Position numbers and translations under genes: made by a program. Below the pieces are notes generated by a model. That model searched no databases and was not told the origin of the DNA. It worked only from the letters and a program-made list of their open reading frames with translations. From an uncultured Microbacterium sp. (GTDB taxonomy: Bacteria > Actinomycetota > Actinomycetes > Actinomycetales > Microbacteriaceae), in assembly GCA_937988695.1 (NCBI GenBank), contig CALKHM010000104.1:85400-149399 (forward strand): a stretch of 64,000 bases of DNA. The letters are read 5' to 3'. Positions 28,992-37,528 of this stretch are shown piece by piece; the stretch's first letter is position 1, and every line of letters starts with the position of its first letter.

Positions 28992-30354
28992 CCACCCTGA
29001 GCGCATGTACCCCAGAATGCACCCGAGCATGCACTCGAGCATGCACTCGAGCATGCACCCGAGCACCAGCATGCAATGCGCCCGCGTGACGCTGCCCCGG
29101 CGCGTACTCCACTGGACGGCGCTGTTCTTGCTCGCCTCGACCGCAGCCTGCGGCGATGAAGGACGTGCCGCGGCCGAGCCGCGCGAGGAGGTCGCCGCCA
29201 GCGCCGAAGCGGCAGAACGGGCGGAGGCCGCCAATGGAGCCGCGGGCCCGGAGTCGGCCGAAGAAGGCGAGACGACCGGCGCCACGAGAGTGTCGCTCTC
29301 CGAGGCCGCCTTCGCGAACGCGCGCATCGCGGTGGAGCCCGCCCGCGCGGAGGCCGTGAGTGCAGCGTCCACCGACATCGAAGTGCCCGCCGAGGTCGAG
29401 TTCGACCCTGCGCGGGTCGCGCTGATCTCGCCGCGCGTGGGTGGGCGCGTCGAGCGGCTGCTGGCCGTACCCGGCGAGCGCGTCGCTGCCGGGCAGACGG
29501 TGGCGCTGCTCTACACGCCGGCCTACCTCACGGCACAGACCGATCTGCAGCAGGCCAAGCGGCGGCGCGATCTGCTCGCCGGCAGCGCCGATGCCGAGGG
29601 CGCGGACGCCCTCGTCGCGGCGGCACGCCGCCGGCTCCTCACCCTCGGCGTTACCGACTCCGAGGTGCGTGCGCTGGAGGACGGAGCCGAGCCGAAGTCG
29701 CTCCTTGCCGTCCGGGCACCGTTCGCGGGCAGCATCACGGAGCGGACCGCTCTGGTCGGCGCGGCCGTGGAGTCGGGTGCGCCGCTCTATACCATCGCCG
29801 ATCTGTCCGTGGTGAACGTCGCCGCCAACGTGCCCGAACGCCTCCATCGCGCGGTGCGTCCGGGCCAGGCCGCCGTCGTGCGCGTTGCCGCGGCGCCCGA
29901 GGCAACCATCCTCGGCCGAGTGACGCGCATCAGCGACCAGGTGGACGCGAGCGCCAGGACGGTGGAAGCGCTCGTCCAGGTCGCGAATACCGGACGGTTG
30001 CTCAAGCCGGGGATGTTCGCGACGGTCACCATCCGCGATGCTGGCCACACGAGCGGCGCGACCATGGGGTCTGTGGCGTCCCAAACGGAAGCCGGCGCGG
30101 TGAGCGTCCCCGCCGCCGCAGTCGTCGCCGACGGCGACGGGCGCTACGTCTTCGTGCAGGTGGGCCCGCGCACGTTCGAGCGGCGTACGGTTGAGCTCGC
30201 GCCGGCTCCACGTGGCGCAGGCCCGGCGCGGGCTGGCAGTCGGGTGATCGTCATCAGCGGCCTGCGTGCTGGCGAGATGGTGGTCGCTCGAGGCGCCTTC
30301 ACGCTCAAGTCCGAGCTCGGGAAGGCGGAGTTCGGAGAGGAGGAGGGCGAATGA
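28981..30354 (+). CDS. czcB: CzcB-type RND adaptor with His/Met repeat start
   Basis: 457 residues. An odd N-terminal stretch RMHPSM... made of 12-bp DNA repeats gives repeated MHSS/MHPS units before a signal segment (VLHWTALFLLASTAACGDE) that resembles a lipoprotein signal with Cys about 60. The translated repeat would be cytoplasmic or removed, so the true start may be an internal codon. After an acidic linker come VALISPRVGGRVERLLAVPGE, the coiled-coil hairpin, VRAPFAGSITERTALVGAAV, and the barrel and membrane-proximal domains. It lacks the Met-rich regions of the CusB adaptor in this window, in line with divalent metals. Its stop overlaps czcA as ATGA. Confidence 0.88.
   Translation: MTDNHPERMYPRMHPSMHSSMHSSMHPSTSMQCARVTLPRRVLHWTALFLLASTAACGDEGRAAAEPREEVAASAEAAERAEAANGAAGPESAEEGETTGATRVSLSEAAFANARIAVEPARAEAVSAASTDIEVPAEVEFDPARVALISPRVGGRVERLLAVPGERVAAGQTVALLYTPAYLTAQTDLQQAKRRRDLLAGSADAEGADALVAAARRRLLTLGVTDSEVRALEDGAEPKSLLAVRAPFAGSITERTALVGAAVESGAPLYTIADLSVVNVAANVPERLHRAVRPGQAAVVRVAAAPEATILGRVTRISDQVDASARTVEALVQVANTGRLLKPGMFATVTIRDAGHTSGATMGSVASQTEAGAVSVPAAAVVADGDGRYVFVQVGPRTFERRTVELAPAPRGAGPARAGSRVIVISGLRAGEMVVARGAFTLKSELGKAEFGEEEGE
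29025..29060. repeat. Three 12-bp tandem repeats at adaptor 5' end
   Basis: gagcatgcactc occurs at 29025-29036 and 29037-29048, with a one-base variant at 29049-29060. It encodes (S)MHSS-type units with His and Met. Reading frame is preserved because the unit is a multiple of three. Confidence 0.88.
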
Positions 30355-33300
30355 CCACGCCGGACAACGCCTCGGGCATCGAGCGGCTCATCGCCTGGGC
30401 GATCCGCTTCCGCGTGCTCGTCCTGCTTGCGGTCGTCGCGCTCGTCGGGGCAGGCACCTGGGCGCTCCGGACGCTCCGCGTGGACGCGTTCCCGGATCTC
30501 ACGAACGTGCAGGCGACCGTGCTCGCCGAGGCGCCGGGGCTCTCGCCCGTCGAGGTCGAGCGGCTCGTCGCCTTCCCGATCGAGGTCGCGATGAACGGCC
30601 TGCCGATGGTCGAGGAGGTCCGCTCGGTCAGCAAGTACGGCTTTGCCCAGGTCACCGTCGTCTTCGAGGACGGTGTGGATGTCTACTTCGCCCGCACGCT
30701 CGTATCCGAGCGCCTGCAGGGCGTGCGCGAGCAGCTCCCGCCCGGCGCCGAGGCGTCGCTCGGCCCCCTCGCCAGCGCTACCAGCGAGATCTACCTCTAC
30801 ACACTCGAGGACACGACCGCCGATGGTGCCAGGTACGATCTGATGGCACTGCGGACGCTGCACGACCGGGTCGTGCGACCGCAACTCCGCGCCGTGTCGG
30901 GGATCGTCGAGATCAATCCGTTCGGCGGCTTCGTGCGTCAGGCCCAGGTCGTCGTGGACCCGACGAAGCTCGCCGCCTATGGGCTGAGCATCGGCGAGGT
31001 CGTCGAGGCGGTCGAGGCGAACAGCCAGCTTCCGGCCGGTGCATATGTCGAGCACGGGGAGGAGCAGTACGTCCTCCGGGGACTCGGGCAGGCGGAGAAC
31101 CTGGACGACCTGCGCCGGAGCGTGATTCGCTCCGAGGGCGGTGTCCCCATCACAGTGGGCGACGTGGCCACCGTCCAGTACGGGCCCGAGGTGCGCCAGG
31201 GCGCGGTCACACGCGACAACCGCGGTGAGGTCATGAGCGGGATCGTCATGATGCTCCGCGGGGCCAACAGTCGCGAGGTCGTCCAGCGCGTGCGTGAGCG
31301 CGTGGAGGCGATCAACGCCTCGCTCCCCGAAGGCGTGGTGCTCGCGCCGTACTACGACCAGACCGACCTCGTGGCCGGCACCCTCAGCACGGTGCGGAGG
31401 AACCTTGTCGAGGGCGGGTTCCTGGTCATCGCGGTCCTACTCCTCTTCCTTGGCAACGTGCGTGCGGCGCTCATCGTCGCGATCACGATCCCGCTGTCAT
31501 TGCTGTTCTCGTTCATCGGCATGCGCTGGCTGGGACTCTCGGCCAACCTGATGAGCCTCGGCGCCATCGACTTCGGCATGATCGTGGACGGCAGCGTGGT
31601 GATGGTCGAGGGAATCGTGCGACGACTCCACCAGGACGAAGAGGAGGGGAGCCTGCCGACCGACGACGCGGGGCTCCGGACGCGTCTCCTCGAGGTCGCG
31701 CGCGAGGTGGGGCGCCCCATCGCCTTCGGGGTGCTGATCATCATGCTCGTCTACGTGCCGATCATGGCGTTGCAGGGGCTGGAAGGGCGCATGTTCCGTC
31801 CGATGGCGCTCACGGTGGCGATGGCACTCTTCGGCAGCCTCCTACTCGCGCTCTGCCTCATCCCCGCCGCGGCGACGTGGCTCTTCCGGCGCGGCGCCCG
31901 CGAGTCGGCGTACGCGGTGCGTCTCGAGCGCTGGCTGCAGGCGCGCTATGCCGGCGTCCTCGGCTGGACGATGCGCCGGCCGAGGGTGACCCTCGCCGCA
32001 GCGGTGGCCGTGCTCGCGGCTACCTCGCTCCTCGTGCCGCGGCTCGGGACGGAGTTCCTCCCCGAGCTCGACGAGGGCTCTATCCTCATCCAGGCCACCA
32101 AGGACCCCGGCATCTCGCTCACGCACGCGGCCGAAGTGCATGCGGACATCGAGCGAGTGATCAAGCAGACGCCTGAGGTCACGACGGTGGTGAGCCGCCT
32201 CGGGCGTGCGGAAGTCGGGAGCGATCCGATGGGCGTCAACCAGTCCGACGTGTTCGTGATGCTCGCGTCGCGCGAGGAGTGGCGGCCGGACCTAACCAAG
32301 GAGGACATCGAGGAGGAGCTCGAGGAGCGTCTGCTCGAGCAGATCCCGGGCGTCGCGTTCGGCTTCACGCAGCCCATGAAGATGCGCCTCGACGAGCTGA
32401 TCTCGGGCGTGCGGAGCGACCTCGCGGTGAAGGTTTTTGGCGACGACCCCCTCGTGAACGCCCGCGCCGCCGAGCAGGTCGCGGCCGTGATCAACAAGGT
32501 GCCGGGCACCGCCGAGGTCTTCGTCGAGGCGACGCACGGACAGGGCTATCTCACGGTGCGGATGGACCGCGACGCGCTCGCCCGACATGGGATCCCCATC
32601 GAGACGGTGCGCGAGGCGCTCGCCGTGGCGGTCGGGAGCCAGCCGGTGGCGTTGGTGGCCGACGGCGCGGCCAACGCCGCCTACAACATCGAGGCGACCG
32701 TGACGGTGCCGGCCGAGTACCGGAACACGCCGGAGGGGATCGGCGCGATCACGGTGCCATCCGCGACGGGCGCGCGTGTGGCGCTCGCCGAGGTGGCCGA
32801 CATCCGGCTCGAACCGGGCCCCGTGCAGGTGAACCGCGAGGCGGCGCAGCGGCTCGTCATCGTGCAGGCGAACGTGCGCGGGCGAGACCTCGGCGGCTAC
32901 GTCGCCGACGTCCGTCGCGCCATCGAGACCCAGGCCGAGCTGCCGTCGGGCGTGTTCCTCACCTACGGCGGCCAGTTCGAGAACCAGGAGCGCGCCATGG
33001 GCCGGCTGCGCATCGTGGTGCCGCTATCCATCGCCCTCATCGCGCTCCTCCTGTATGCGTCGCTGCGCTCGTGGTCGCTCGCGGGGTTGGTGCTCGCCAA
33101 CCTACCCTTCGCCGCCGTGGGCGGCGTGCTCGCGCTCTGGCTCCGCGGCCTCCACCTGAGCGTGTCCGCCTCCATCGGCTTCATCGCGCTGTTCGGTGTG
33201 GCTGTGCTCAACGGGCTCGTACTCCTCTCGACCGTGCAACGCCGGCGGGCCGAGGGGGCGGCCCCGGCCGTGGCGGCGGCCGAAGGCGCCGCCACACGCC

Positions 33301-33590
33301 TCCGACCCGTGCTCATGACGGCGCTCGTGGCCAGCGTCGGCTTCATCCCAGTCGCGACGTCGCACGGCATGGGTGCCGAGGTGCAGCGGCCGCTCGCGAC
33401 GGTGGTGATCGGCGGGCTGGTGACCTCGACGCTGCTCACGCTGTTCGTCCTGCCGACGCTGTATGCCTGGATCGAGGGGTACGCGCAGGAGCGGCGCGAG
33501 CGCCGTGCGCGGGCGGCGCAGGAGGCAGCCGAGGCGACAGCCTCAGCGCCCTTCGGCACGCCGACGGCGGCGAACACGCCCGCATCGTGA
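30351..33590 (+). CDS. czcA: CzcA-type divalent metal RND efflux pump
   Basis: 1079 residues. TM4 motif DFGMIVDGSVVMVE gives D407, D413 and E420, which match CzcA D402, D408 and E415 at a constant offset of five, the proton-relay set of Co/Zn/Cd pumps. VDAFPDLTNVQATV opens the first periplasmic domain. The CusA Met triad is absent (the segments read ATKDPGIS and MRLDELISGV instead), arguing against copper or silver. It is last of the OMF-adaptor-pump series and followed by two hairpins. No frame problem seen. Exact metal (Co, Zn, Cd or Ni) cannot be fixed from sequence alone. Confidence 0.94.
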   Translation: MTTPDNASGIERLIAWAIRFRVLVLLAVVALVGAGTWALRTLRVDAFPDLTNVQATVLAEAPGLSPVEVERLVAFPIEVAMNGLPMVEEVRSVSKYGFAQVTVVFEDGVDVYFARTLVSERLQGVREQLPPGAEASLGPLASATSEIYLYTLEDTTADGARYDLMALRTLHDRVVRPQLRAVSGIVEINPFGGFVRQAQVVVDPTKLAAYGLSIGEVVEAVEANSQLPAGAYVEHGEEQYVLRGLGQAENLDDLRRSVIRSEGGVPITVGDVATVQYGPEVRQGAVTRDNRGEVMSGIVMMLRGANSREVVQRVRERVEAINASLPEGVVLAPYYDQTDLVAGTLSTVRRNLVEGGFLVIAVLLLFLGNVRAALIVAITIPLSLLFSFIGMRWLGLSANLMSLGAIDFGMIVDGSVVMVEGIVRRLHQDEEEGSLPTDDAGLRTRLLEVAREVGRPIAFGVLIIMLVYVPIMALQGLEGRMFRPMALTVAMALFGSLLLALCLIPAAATWLFRRGARESAYAVRLERWLQARYAGVLGWTMRRPRVTLAAAVAVLAATSLLVPRLGTEFLPELDEGSILIQATKDPGISLTHAAEVHADIERVIKQTPEVTTVVSRLGRAEVGSDPMGVNQSDVFVMLASREEWRPDLTKEDIEEELEERLLEQIPGVAFGFTQPMKMRLDELISGVRSDLAVKVFGDDPLVNARAAEQVAAVINKVPGTAEVFVEATHGQGYLTVRMDRDALARHGIPIETVREALAVAVGSQPVALVADGAANAAYNIEATVTVPAEYRNTPEGIGAITVPSATGARVALAEVADIRLEPGPVQVNREAAQRLVIVQANVRGRDLGGYVADVRRAIETQAELPSGVFLTYGGQFENQERAMGRLRIVVPLSIALIALLLYASLRSWSLAGLVLANLPFAAVGGVLALWLRGLHLSVSASIGFIALFGVAVLNGLVLLSTVQRRRAEGAAPAVAAAEGAATRLRPVLMTALVASVGFIPVATSHGMGAEVQRPLATVVIGGLVTSTLLTLFVLPTLYAWIEGYAQERRERRARAAQEAAEATASAPFGTPTAANTPAS

Positions 33591-33599
33591 CGAGAGAGG

Positions 33600-33631
33600 A
33601 GCCGGTCAGGATCATCCGGATCCTGCCGGCT
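33600..33631 (+). terminator. 13-bp stem with single bulge after czcA
   Basis: AGCCGG(t)CAGGATC pairs with GATCCTGCCGGCT across a five-base loop, nine bases after the czcA stop. It is a good candidate for mRNA 3'-end formation of the czc-like operon. Confidence 0.6.
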
Positions 33632-33672
33632 CGCTCGCAAGAAGGCGGCGCTCCGCGTTCGTAGCGAGACTG

Positions 33673-33711
33673 CCGACGGGCCGGCCGCCCACGTGCGAGC
33701 CGGCCCGTCGG
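33673..33711. terminator. Perfect 12-bp inverted repeat between convergent genes
   Basis: Arms 33673-33684 and 33700-33711 (ccgacgggccgg and its complement) are separated by 15 bases and end five bases before the minus-strand lipoprotein stop. It probably serves both converging units. Confidence 0.62.
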
Positions 33712-33715
33712 GCCG

Positions 33716-34192
33716 TCACATACTCGCCAGCATCCGGCGATGCATCTCGATCAGTCGCATGACCCGCGCGCGGTGCGCCGGCATCATGCTCTCCACCTCG
33801 TCGCGGCCGAGCTCGGGAAGGCGCACGAGGTCCTGGCGCAGTGAGTCGACGGTGGCGTTCCACGCCGCGTCGCCCGCCATGCCCATGTCGCGCATCTCCC
33901 GGTTCACCTGCGCGATGAGGTCGGCCACTGACTGCCGGTGCTCGGGGAGGGCCGCCTCCAGGGTGTCCTGCCCGGCGCCCTCCGACGCACGGAGGTGCGC
34001 CTCCATGCGCTCCATCATCGCGGTGCTCGCCATCACGTTGTTCATGCCGGCCATGCCGCTCGCACCAGACGAGGTGTCCGGTGCGGAGGCTGTCGCGGTG
34101 CTGTCCGCCGCACGAGTGGCGGGGCCGTCGGCGCCGCCGCAGGCCAGCGCCGTCATTGCGAGGGCGGCGATGCTCCAGTGTCGTAGTGTCAT
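33716..34192 (-). CDS. Periplasmic lipoprotein, paralogue of the 3513-4031 Met-rich protein
   Basis: 158 residues. A signal ending TALAC (C18) is followed by a Ser/Ala linker and a domain clearly related to the first copy: HRQSVADLIAQVNREMRD, AWNATVDSLRQDLVRLPE and ESMMPAHRARVMRLIE align residue for residue with the equivalent stretches there. This copy lacks the GMQGMQ-type linker and has fewer Met, so the conserved helical domain, not the linker, is the family core. Start has AGGAG seven bases upstream and overlaps the preceding broken BASS gene as ATGA. Function unknown; repeated linkage to RND metal pumps is the main clue. Confidence 0.8.
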   Translation of the reverse strand: MTLRHWSIAALAMTALACGGADGPATRAADSTATASAPDTSSGASGMAGMNNVMASTAMMERMEAHLRASEGAGQDTLEAALPEHRQSVADLIAQVNREMRDMGMAGDAAWNATVDSLRQDLVRLPELGRDEVESMMPAHRARVMRLIEMHRRMLASM

Positions 34193-34936
34193 GCTCGTAC
34201 TCCTGTAGTCAGTAGGGGAAGCCCAACGAGAGTGAGGCGTCCGGCCGGCGCGGCGATCAGCAGTGCATACCAGCCGTACCGGGGATGCTCGTGGCGTTGG
34301 GGCCGAGCACGGCGAGCAAGAGCGTCAGATAGACCAACGACCCACCAGCGGAGTTGAGAGGGTCGAAACGGCCCACCGGCGCCGGGTAGCGCGTACGCAG
34401 CCATACCCCGACGACCGTGAGCAGGAGCACCGTGGCAACCAGGTCGCCGATCACGGCTCCTGCCGGAACCTGCAACTCGACGCCGGTCAGCGCGAGACAG
34501 CGCAGGGACGATGAACGGTGAAAGGGCCGTTTTGACCGCATTCAGCACCGCGGCGAGAGCAACGTTGCCGCGCGCCAGCAGCACCAGCAGCGGCGCGGAC
34601 ACGTCGGTCGGCAGCGTCCCTACGAGCGTCTGCCCGGTGGCGAGTGGGCCTGTACCGAAGAACAGGCGCCCCGTGATCAGCCCCGCCAGCGACATCGGCG
34701 CGTACACCAGTACCAGCACCAGCGCCAGCACCTGGCGCGATGGGCGCGCGAACACCAACCGCACCGCGCCCACGTCGAACGTCAGGCTGATCAGCAGCGC
34801 CAGCAGGGGCGAGATCCCGTTGGCCAGCGCTTGCCCGACCGATGGCACCGCCAGTCCAACCACGGTGGTGGCGACCACCAGCGGGAGCAGGTTGGAGTCG
34901 GTATGTGCTCGCGATCCGCCGCCACAGTCTACTCAT
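34189..34936 (-). pseudogene. BASS/ACR3-like membrane transporter, multiply frameshifted
   Basis: From ATG 34936 (GGGAAGA upstream) a short start MSRLWRRIAS shifts frame to LVVATTVVGLAVPSVGQALANG, LLALLISLTFDVGAVRLVF and TGQTLVGTLPTDVSAPLLVLLARGN. Near 34510 it shifts again to AVIGDLVATVLLLTVVGVWLR and SLVYLTLLLAVLGPN, and near 34280 back to ALLIAAPAGRLTLVGLPLL. The helix pattern and PTDVSAPLLVLLARGN resemble the bile-acid/arsenite (BASS) superfamily. Three frame changes make it inactive as read. Its stop still overlaps the lipoprotein start, so the two were once coupled. Substrate cannot be inferred. Confidence 0.62.
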
Positions 34937-35028
34937 GGTCTTCCCTTGGATGGCTACGGCGAATCGTCAACTTCTCCGTCCCCCCCGGGTACGCCTCGCG
35001 TCCCGGGTCCAGCGCGCAAGCACCCGTC

Positions 35029-36057
35029 TCACGCGCGTGCGGACCGCACAGGGGCGGGTTCGCCTTCGCGGCTGGCCTTGGTGGGGTGGCGCCGGGCAAC
35101 GACGTACGAGCCGACGATGAGCACCGCGGTCACGGCCTGCGCGACTAGGCCCTCCACGTTCGGGTTGATGCCGAACCATGCGGTGACCCACTCGGGGATC
35201 GGAAGGTCGAGCTCGGTGGTCGGGATCCACCCGGCAGCCTGGAGAAGTCCACTGCTGGCGCCCACCATCACCAGGAGCACTCCACCTAGCATGACCCCTG
35301 TGGCGACGAGCAGTTTGCGGAACGGGAGCTTGCGTTGTGCGACGAACATCAGATAGCCGACGACGGCCGTGAGGCCCAAGCCGATGAGCGTGCCCGCGAG
35401 GACAGGCGAGCCGCCGGATTGCAGCCGGAAGTTCTGGAGGAACAGCACGACCTCGAATCCCTCGCGGTAGACGGCGGTCAGCCCGACAGCGAACAGACCC
35501 CAGAACACGGCGCCGTCGCTCGTCGACGACCTGAGGACAGCGCGCTTGCGCCGCTCGTGCATGCTGATCCACCCCGCCCAGTAGATCTTGTGGAAGAACC
35601 AGTTCATGATGACCAGCAGCACCAGGATCGCCAGCACGCCGGTGGCGGCCTGGACGTGAAGCGCGGGGGCGTTGATGCTGTCGATCAGCGCGAGGACGAT
35701 GAACCACGTCGCGACCGATGCGGCCAAGGAGATCGCCGCGCCCAATGCCATGGGCTTCCAGAAATCCTGTCGCTTCCGGACCATGCTGGCGGTGAGGGCC
35801 GCCAGCACGAGGATGGCTTCAAGACCTTCGCGGAACACGACGATGCCGGCGTTCATGACCGTCGCGGACGGGCTGATGCCTTCGCTGAGCGGGTCCGGGT
35901 TGCCGGCGGCGGTAATCCCCTGCCAGAGGAGCACGCCCATGATGAGCAGTGCACCCGCGGCGGCAAGCACCGAGTGGACGGCTCCGATGCGCTGACGCGA
36001 CGGCTCGCCGGACTCGACGGACGCTCCTGCCATGTGGCGGGCGGCAGTGGTCGTCAT
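35029..36057 (-). CDS. FTR1-family high-affinity iron permease
   Basis: 342 residues, about seven helices. The two diagnostic REGLE motifs are present: R76-E77-G78-L79-E80 (VFREGLEAILVL) and R198-E199-G200-F201-E202 (VYREGFEVVLFL). Family knowledge: FTR1/EfeU imports iron through these acidic motifs; partners EfeO/B are not in the window. The start has GGAGAGG upstream, and two Fur-like boxes lie 19-46 bases before it, so it is likely induced by iron starvation. It is the only clearly intact uptake gene among efflux genes here. The broken BASS gene follows 92 bases downstream. Confidence 0.92.
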   Translation of the reverse strand: MTTTAARHMAGASVESGEPSRQRIGAVHSVLAAAGALLIMGVLLWQGITAAGNPDPLSEGISPSATVMNAGIVVFREGLEAILVLAALTASMVRKRQDFWKPMALGAAISLAASVATWFIVLALIDSINAPALHVQAATGVLAILVLLVIMNWFFHKIYWAGWISMHERRKRAVLRSSTSDGAVFWGLFAVGLTAVYREGFEVVLFLQNFRLQSGGSPVLAGTLIGLGLTAVVGYLMFVAQRKLPFRKLLVATGVMLGGVLLVMVGASSGLLQAAGWIPTTELDLPIPEWVTAWFGINPNVEGLVAQAVTAVLIVGSYVVARRHPTKASREGEPAPVRSARA

Positions 36058-36075
36058 GCCTTGCCTCTCCTTGTT

Positions 36076-36104
36076 GAGAATGATTCTCGGTTAAGAATGA
36101 TTCC
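36076..36104. promoter_or_regulatory. Two Fur-like boxes upstream of the iron permease
   Basis: GAGAATGATTCTC (36076-36088) is a perfect palindrome around one G, and AAGAATGATTCCC (36093-36105 region) repeats the core AGAATGATTC 16 bases on. The form is close to the Fur 7-1-7 pattern. Their position just before the FTR1 start fits iron-dependent repression. Confidence 0.75.
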
Positions 36105-36262
36105 CGACAAGTCTATTCGGGTTTACCCCTCAGGCAACCCTCAGCTCATCAGTCAGACGCAGGTCGCAGGGCCTCGGAGACGGCCATTGTCGAGTTGGAG
36201 CGCGGACAGATCCGCGGCGCCCGTCCATGCAGTGGCCCCTCTGGCGACTGTGACCAATACCG

Positions 36263-36815
36263 TCACGAAGTGCAGAAGCGGGGCGTGACCCGGGCATGCG
36301 CTGCGGCGAGAGGCAGCAGCGCGTTGCGCGTCACGTGCGCGCTACCACCCAGCGCCTCGGTGCTTGCCGCCGTTCCGACGCCGCACCCTTCCGCGGTGGC
36401 GCGCGCCAGGTCGGCTAGCGGCAAGCACGCCGGCCCTGGCCCGCCCACGCACGCGGTGTTGCGCCGCGCCACGAACGCCGCGATCTCGCCCTCGAGGGCG
36501 CGAAGCTCGGCCAGCTTGAGCCAAACGCTCCCGAGGGGCGCCTGGGCGATGTCGCTCGCTCCGGTGCAGCATCGGGCCTCGTGCTCCACGAGGCCGACGA
36601 GGTTGCGGACCTGCTCGACGGAGAAGCCGAACTCCCGGCAACGGCAGATGAAGAGCAGTCGCCGAACGTCCTTCGTGCCGTAGCGGCGCTACCGGCCCCC
36701 CTGCCGCTCCGCCCGAGGCGGGTGGCCGGCGGACTCTGTAGTAGCGGATCGTAGGGGCGGTCGTCCCCGTCTGTTCGGCGAGGGCGCCGATCCTCAGGTC
36801 CAGCGGAAACGCGGT
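36263..36815 (-). pseudogene. MerR-family regulator with frameshift and no start
   Basis: One frame reads LRIGALAEQTGTTAPTIRYY, a MerR winged helix. Near 36690-36710 it must shift to RRYGTKDVRRLLFICRCREF, GFSVEQVRNLVGLVEHEA and RCC. It continues with NTACVGGPGPACLPLADLA, the Cys-rich tail of metal-responsive MerR proteins, and an over-long C-terminus to 36263. No start codon is in frame before the helix because TGA precedes it. Two defects make it a pseudogene as read. It faces the CC-motif gene at 37018 across a MerR-like promoter. Confidence 0.7.
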
Positions 36816-36867
36816 CGCGGCTATTCACGTCTCCATGAGCGCGCCAGCGAGCGCCTCTGGTTGGGGC

Positions 36868-36898
36868 TTGAAGCTCCAGCGGCCTGAAGTTGTACCAT
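36868..36898 (+). promoter_or_regulatory. MerR-type promoter with 19-bp spacer
   Basis: TTGAAG (36868-36873) and TACCAT (36893-36898) are 19 bp apart, with a near-dyad CTCCAG-CGGC-CTGAAG in the spacer. It points to the gene at 37018 and lies just upstream of the broken merR-like gene, as expected for a metal-induced divergent pair. Confidence 0.6.
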
Positions 36899-37017
36899 CC
36901 CCGCGTAGGTCCGGGCAACCCGCCGGGACGCGATGTCCGGCCCGGTGTCGCTCGGACCGCGCCGGCGCCACTCGGACCAATTTCGTACCACCCGTCACAG
37001 CCTCTACGGAGTTTCTC

Positions 37018-37437
37018 ATGACGACCGTACTACCCGCCCCCATCGCCTGCACGCTCGGTGCGGGAGGGTATGCCGACCGCCTCGCGTGGACCGCGCAACT
37101 GGAGCGGTCCTCGCTCCGCGCGCACCGGCAGGACGGCCTCGCCCTCGTGCTCGACTATGCGCCGGCCGCGGAGTCTCGGGTGCGCGACCTCGTCGCACAT
37201 GAGCAGGCGTGCTGCGCGTTCCTCGCGTTCCGGTTGGAGGAGACGCCGCGCACCGTCCGACTGACGGTAACCGCGCCGGCGGAGGCGGGCGAGGCCCTGG
37301 ACGCCGTCTTCGCCCCGTTCCTCACCGGAGCGCAGGAGGTGCTTCCGGATCAGGTCCGCGACGAGGACCAAGGCAGCCGTCCCGAACGCGGCCGCCCGGA
37401 GGGCGGCCGAACGCCGGGGGCGCGGCGGGAGCGGTGA
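37018..37437 (+). CDS. Small CC-motif protein linked to a MerR regulator, unknown function
   Basis: 139 residues from ATG 37018 (ACGGAG upstream). The conserved-looking part is PIACTLGAGGYADRLAWTAQL, SRVRDLVAHEQACCAFLAF and RLTVTAPAEAGEALDAVFAPF, giving a C11 and a vicinal Cys pair near residue 63. The C-terminal 35 residues are charged and likely disordered. I have an impression of similar small proteins next to MerR genes but no named function. A soluble metal chaperone or sensor accessory is possible. Its MerR partner is broken here, so regulation may be lost. Confidence 0.65.
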   Translation: MTTVLPAPIACTLGAGGYADRLAWTAQLERSSLRAHRQDGLALVLDYAPAAESRVRDLVAHEQACCAFLAFRLEETPRTVRLTVTAPAEAGEALDAVFAPFLTGAQEVLPDQVRDEDQGSRPERGRPEGGRTPGARRER

Positions 37438-37528
37438 CGGCTGCCACCGTGCTCCTGCCGGCCTGGACGTCCACGCGGCCGCACCGGAACTCCCGCTGCC
37501 GCAGCGTGCATAACATGGCAGAGTAGGG

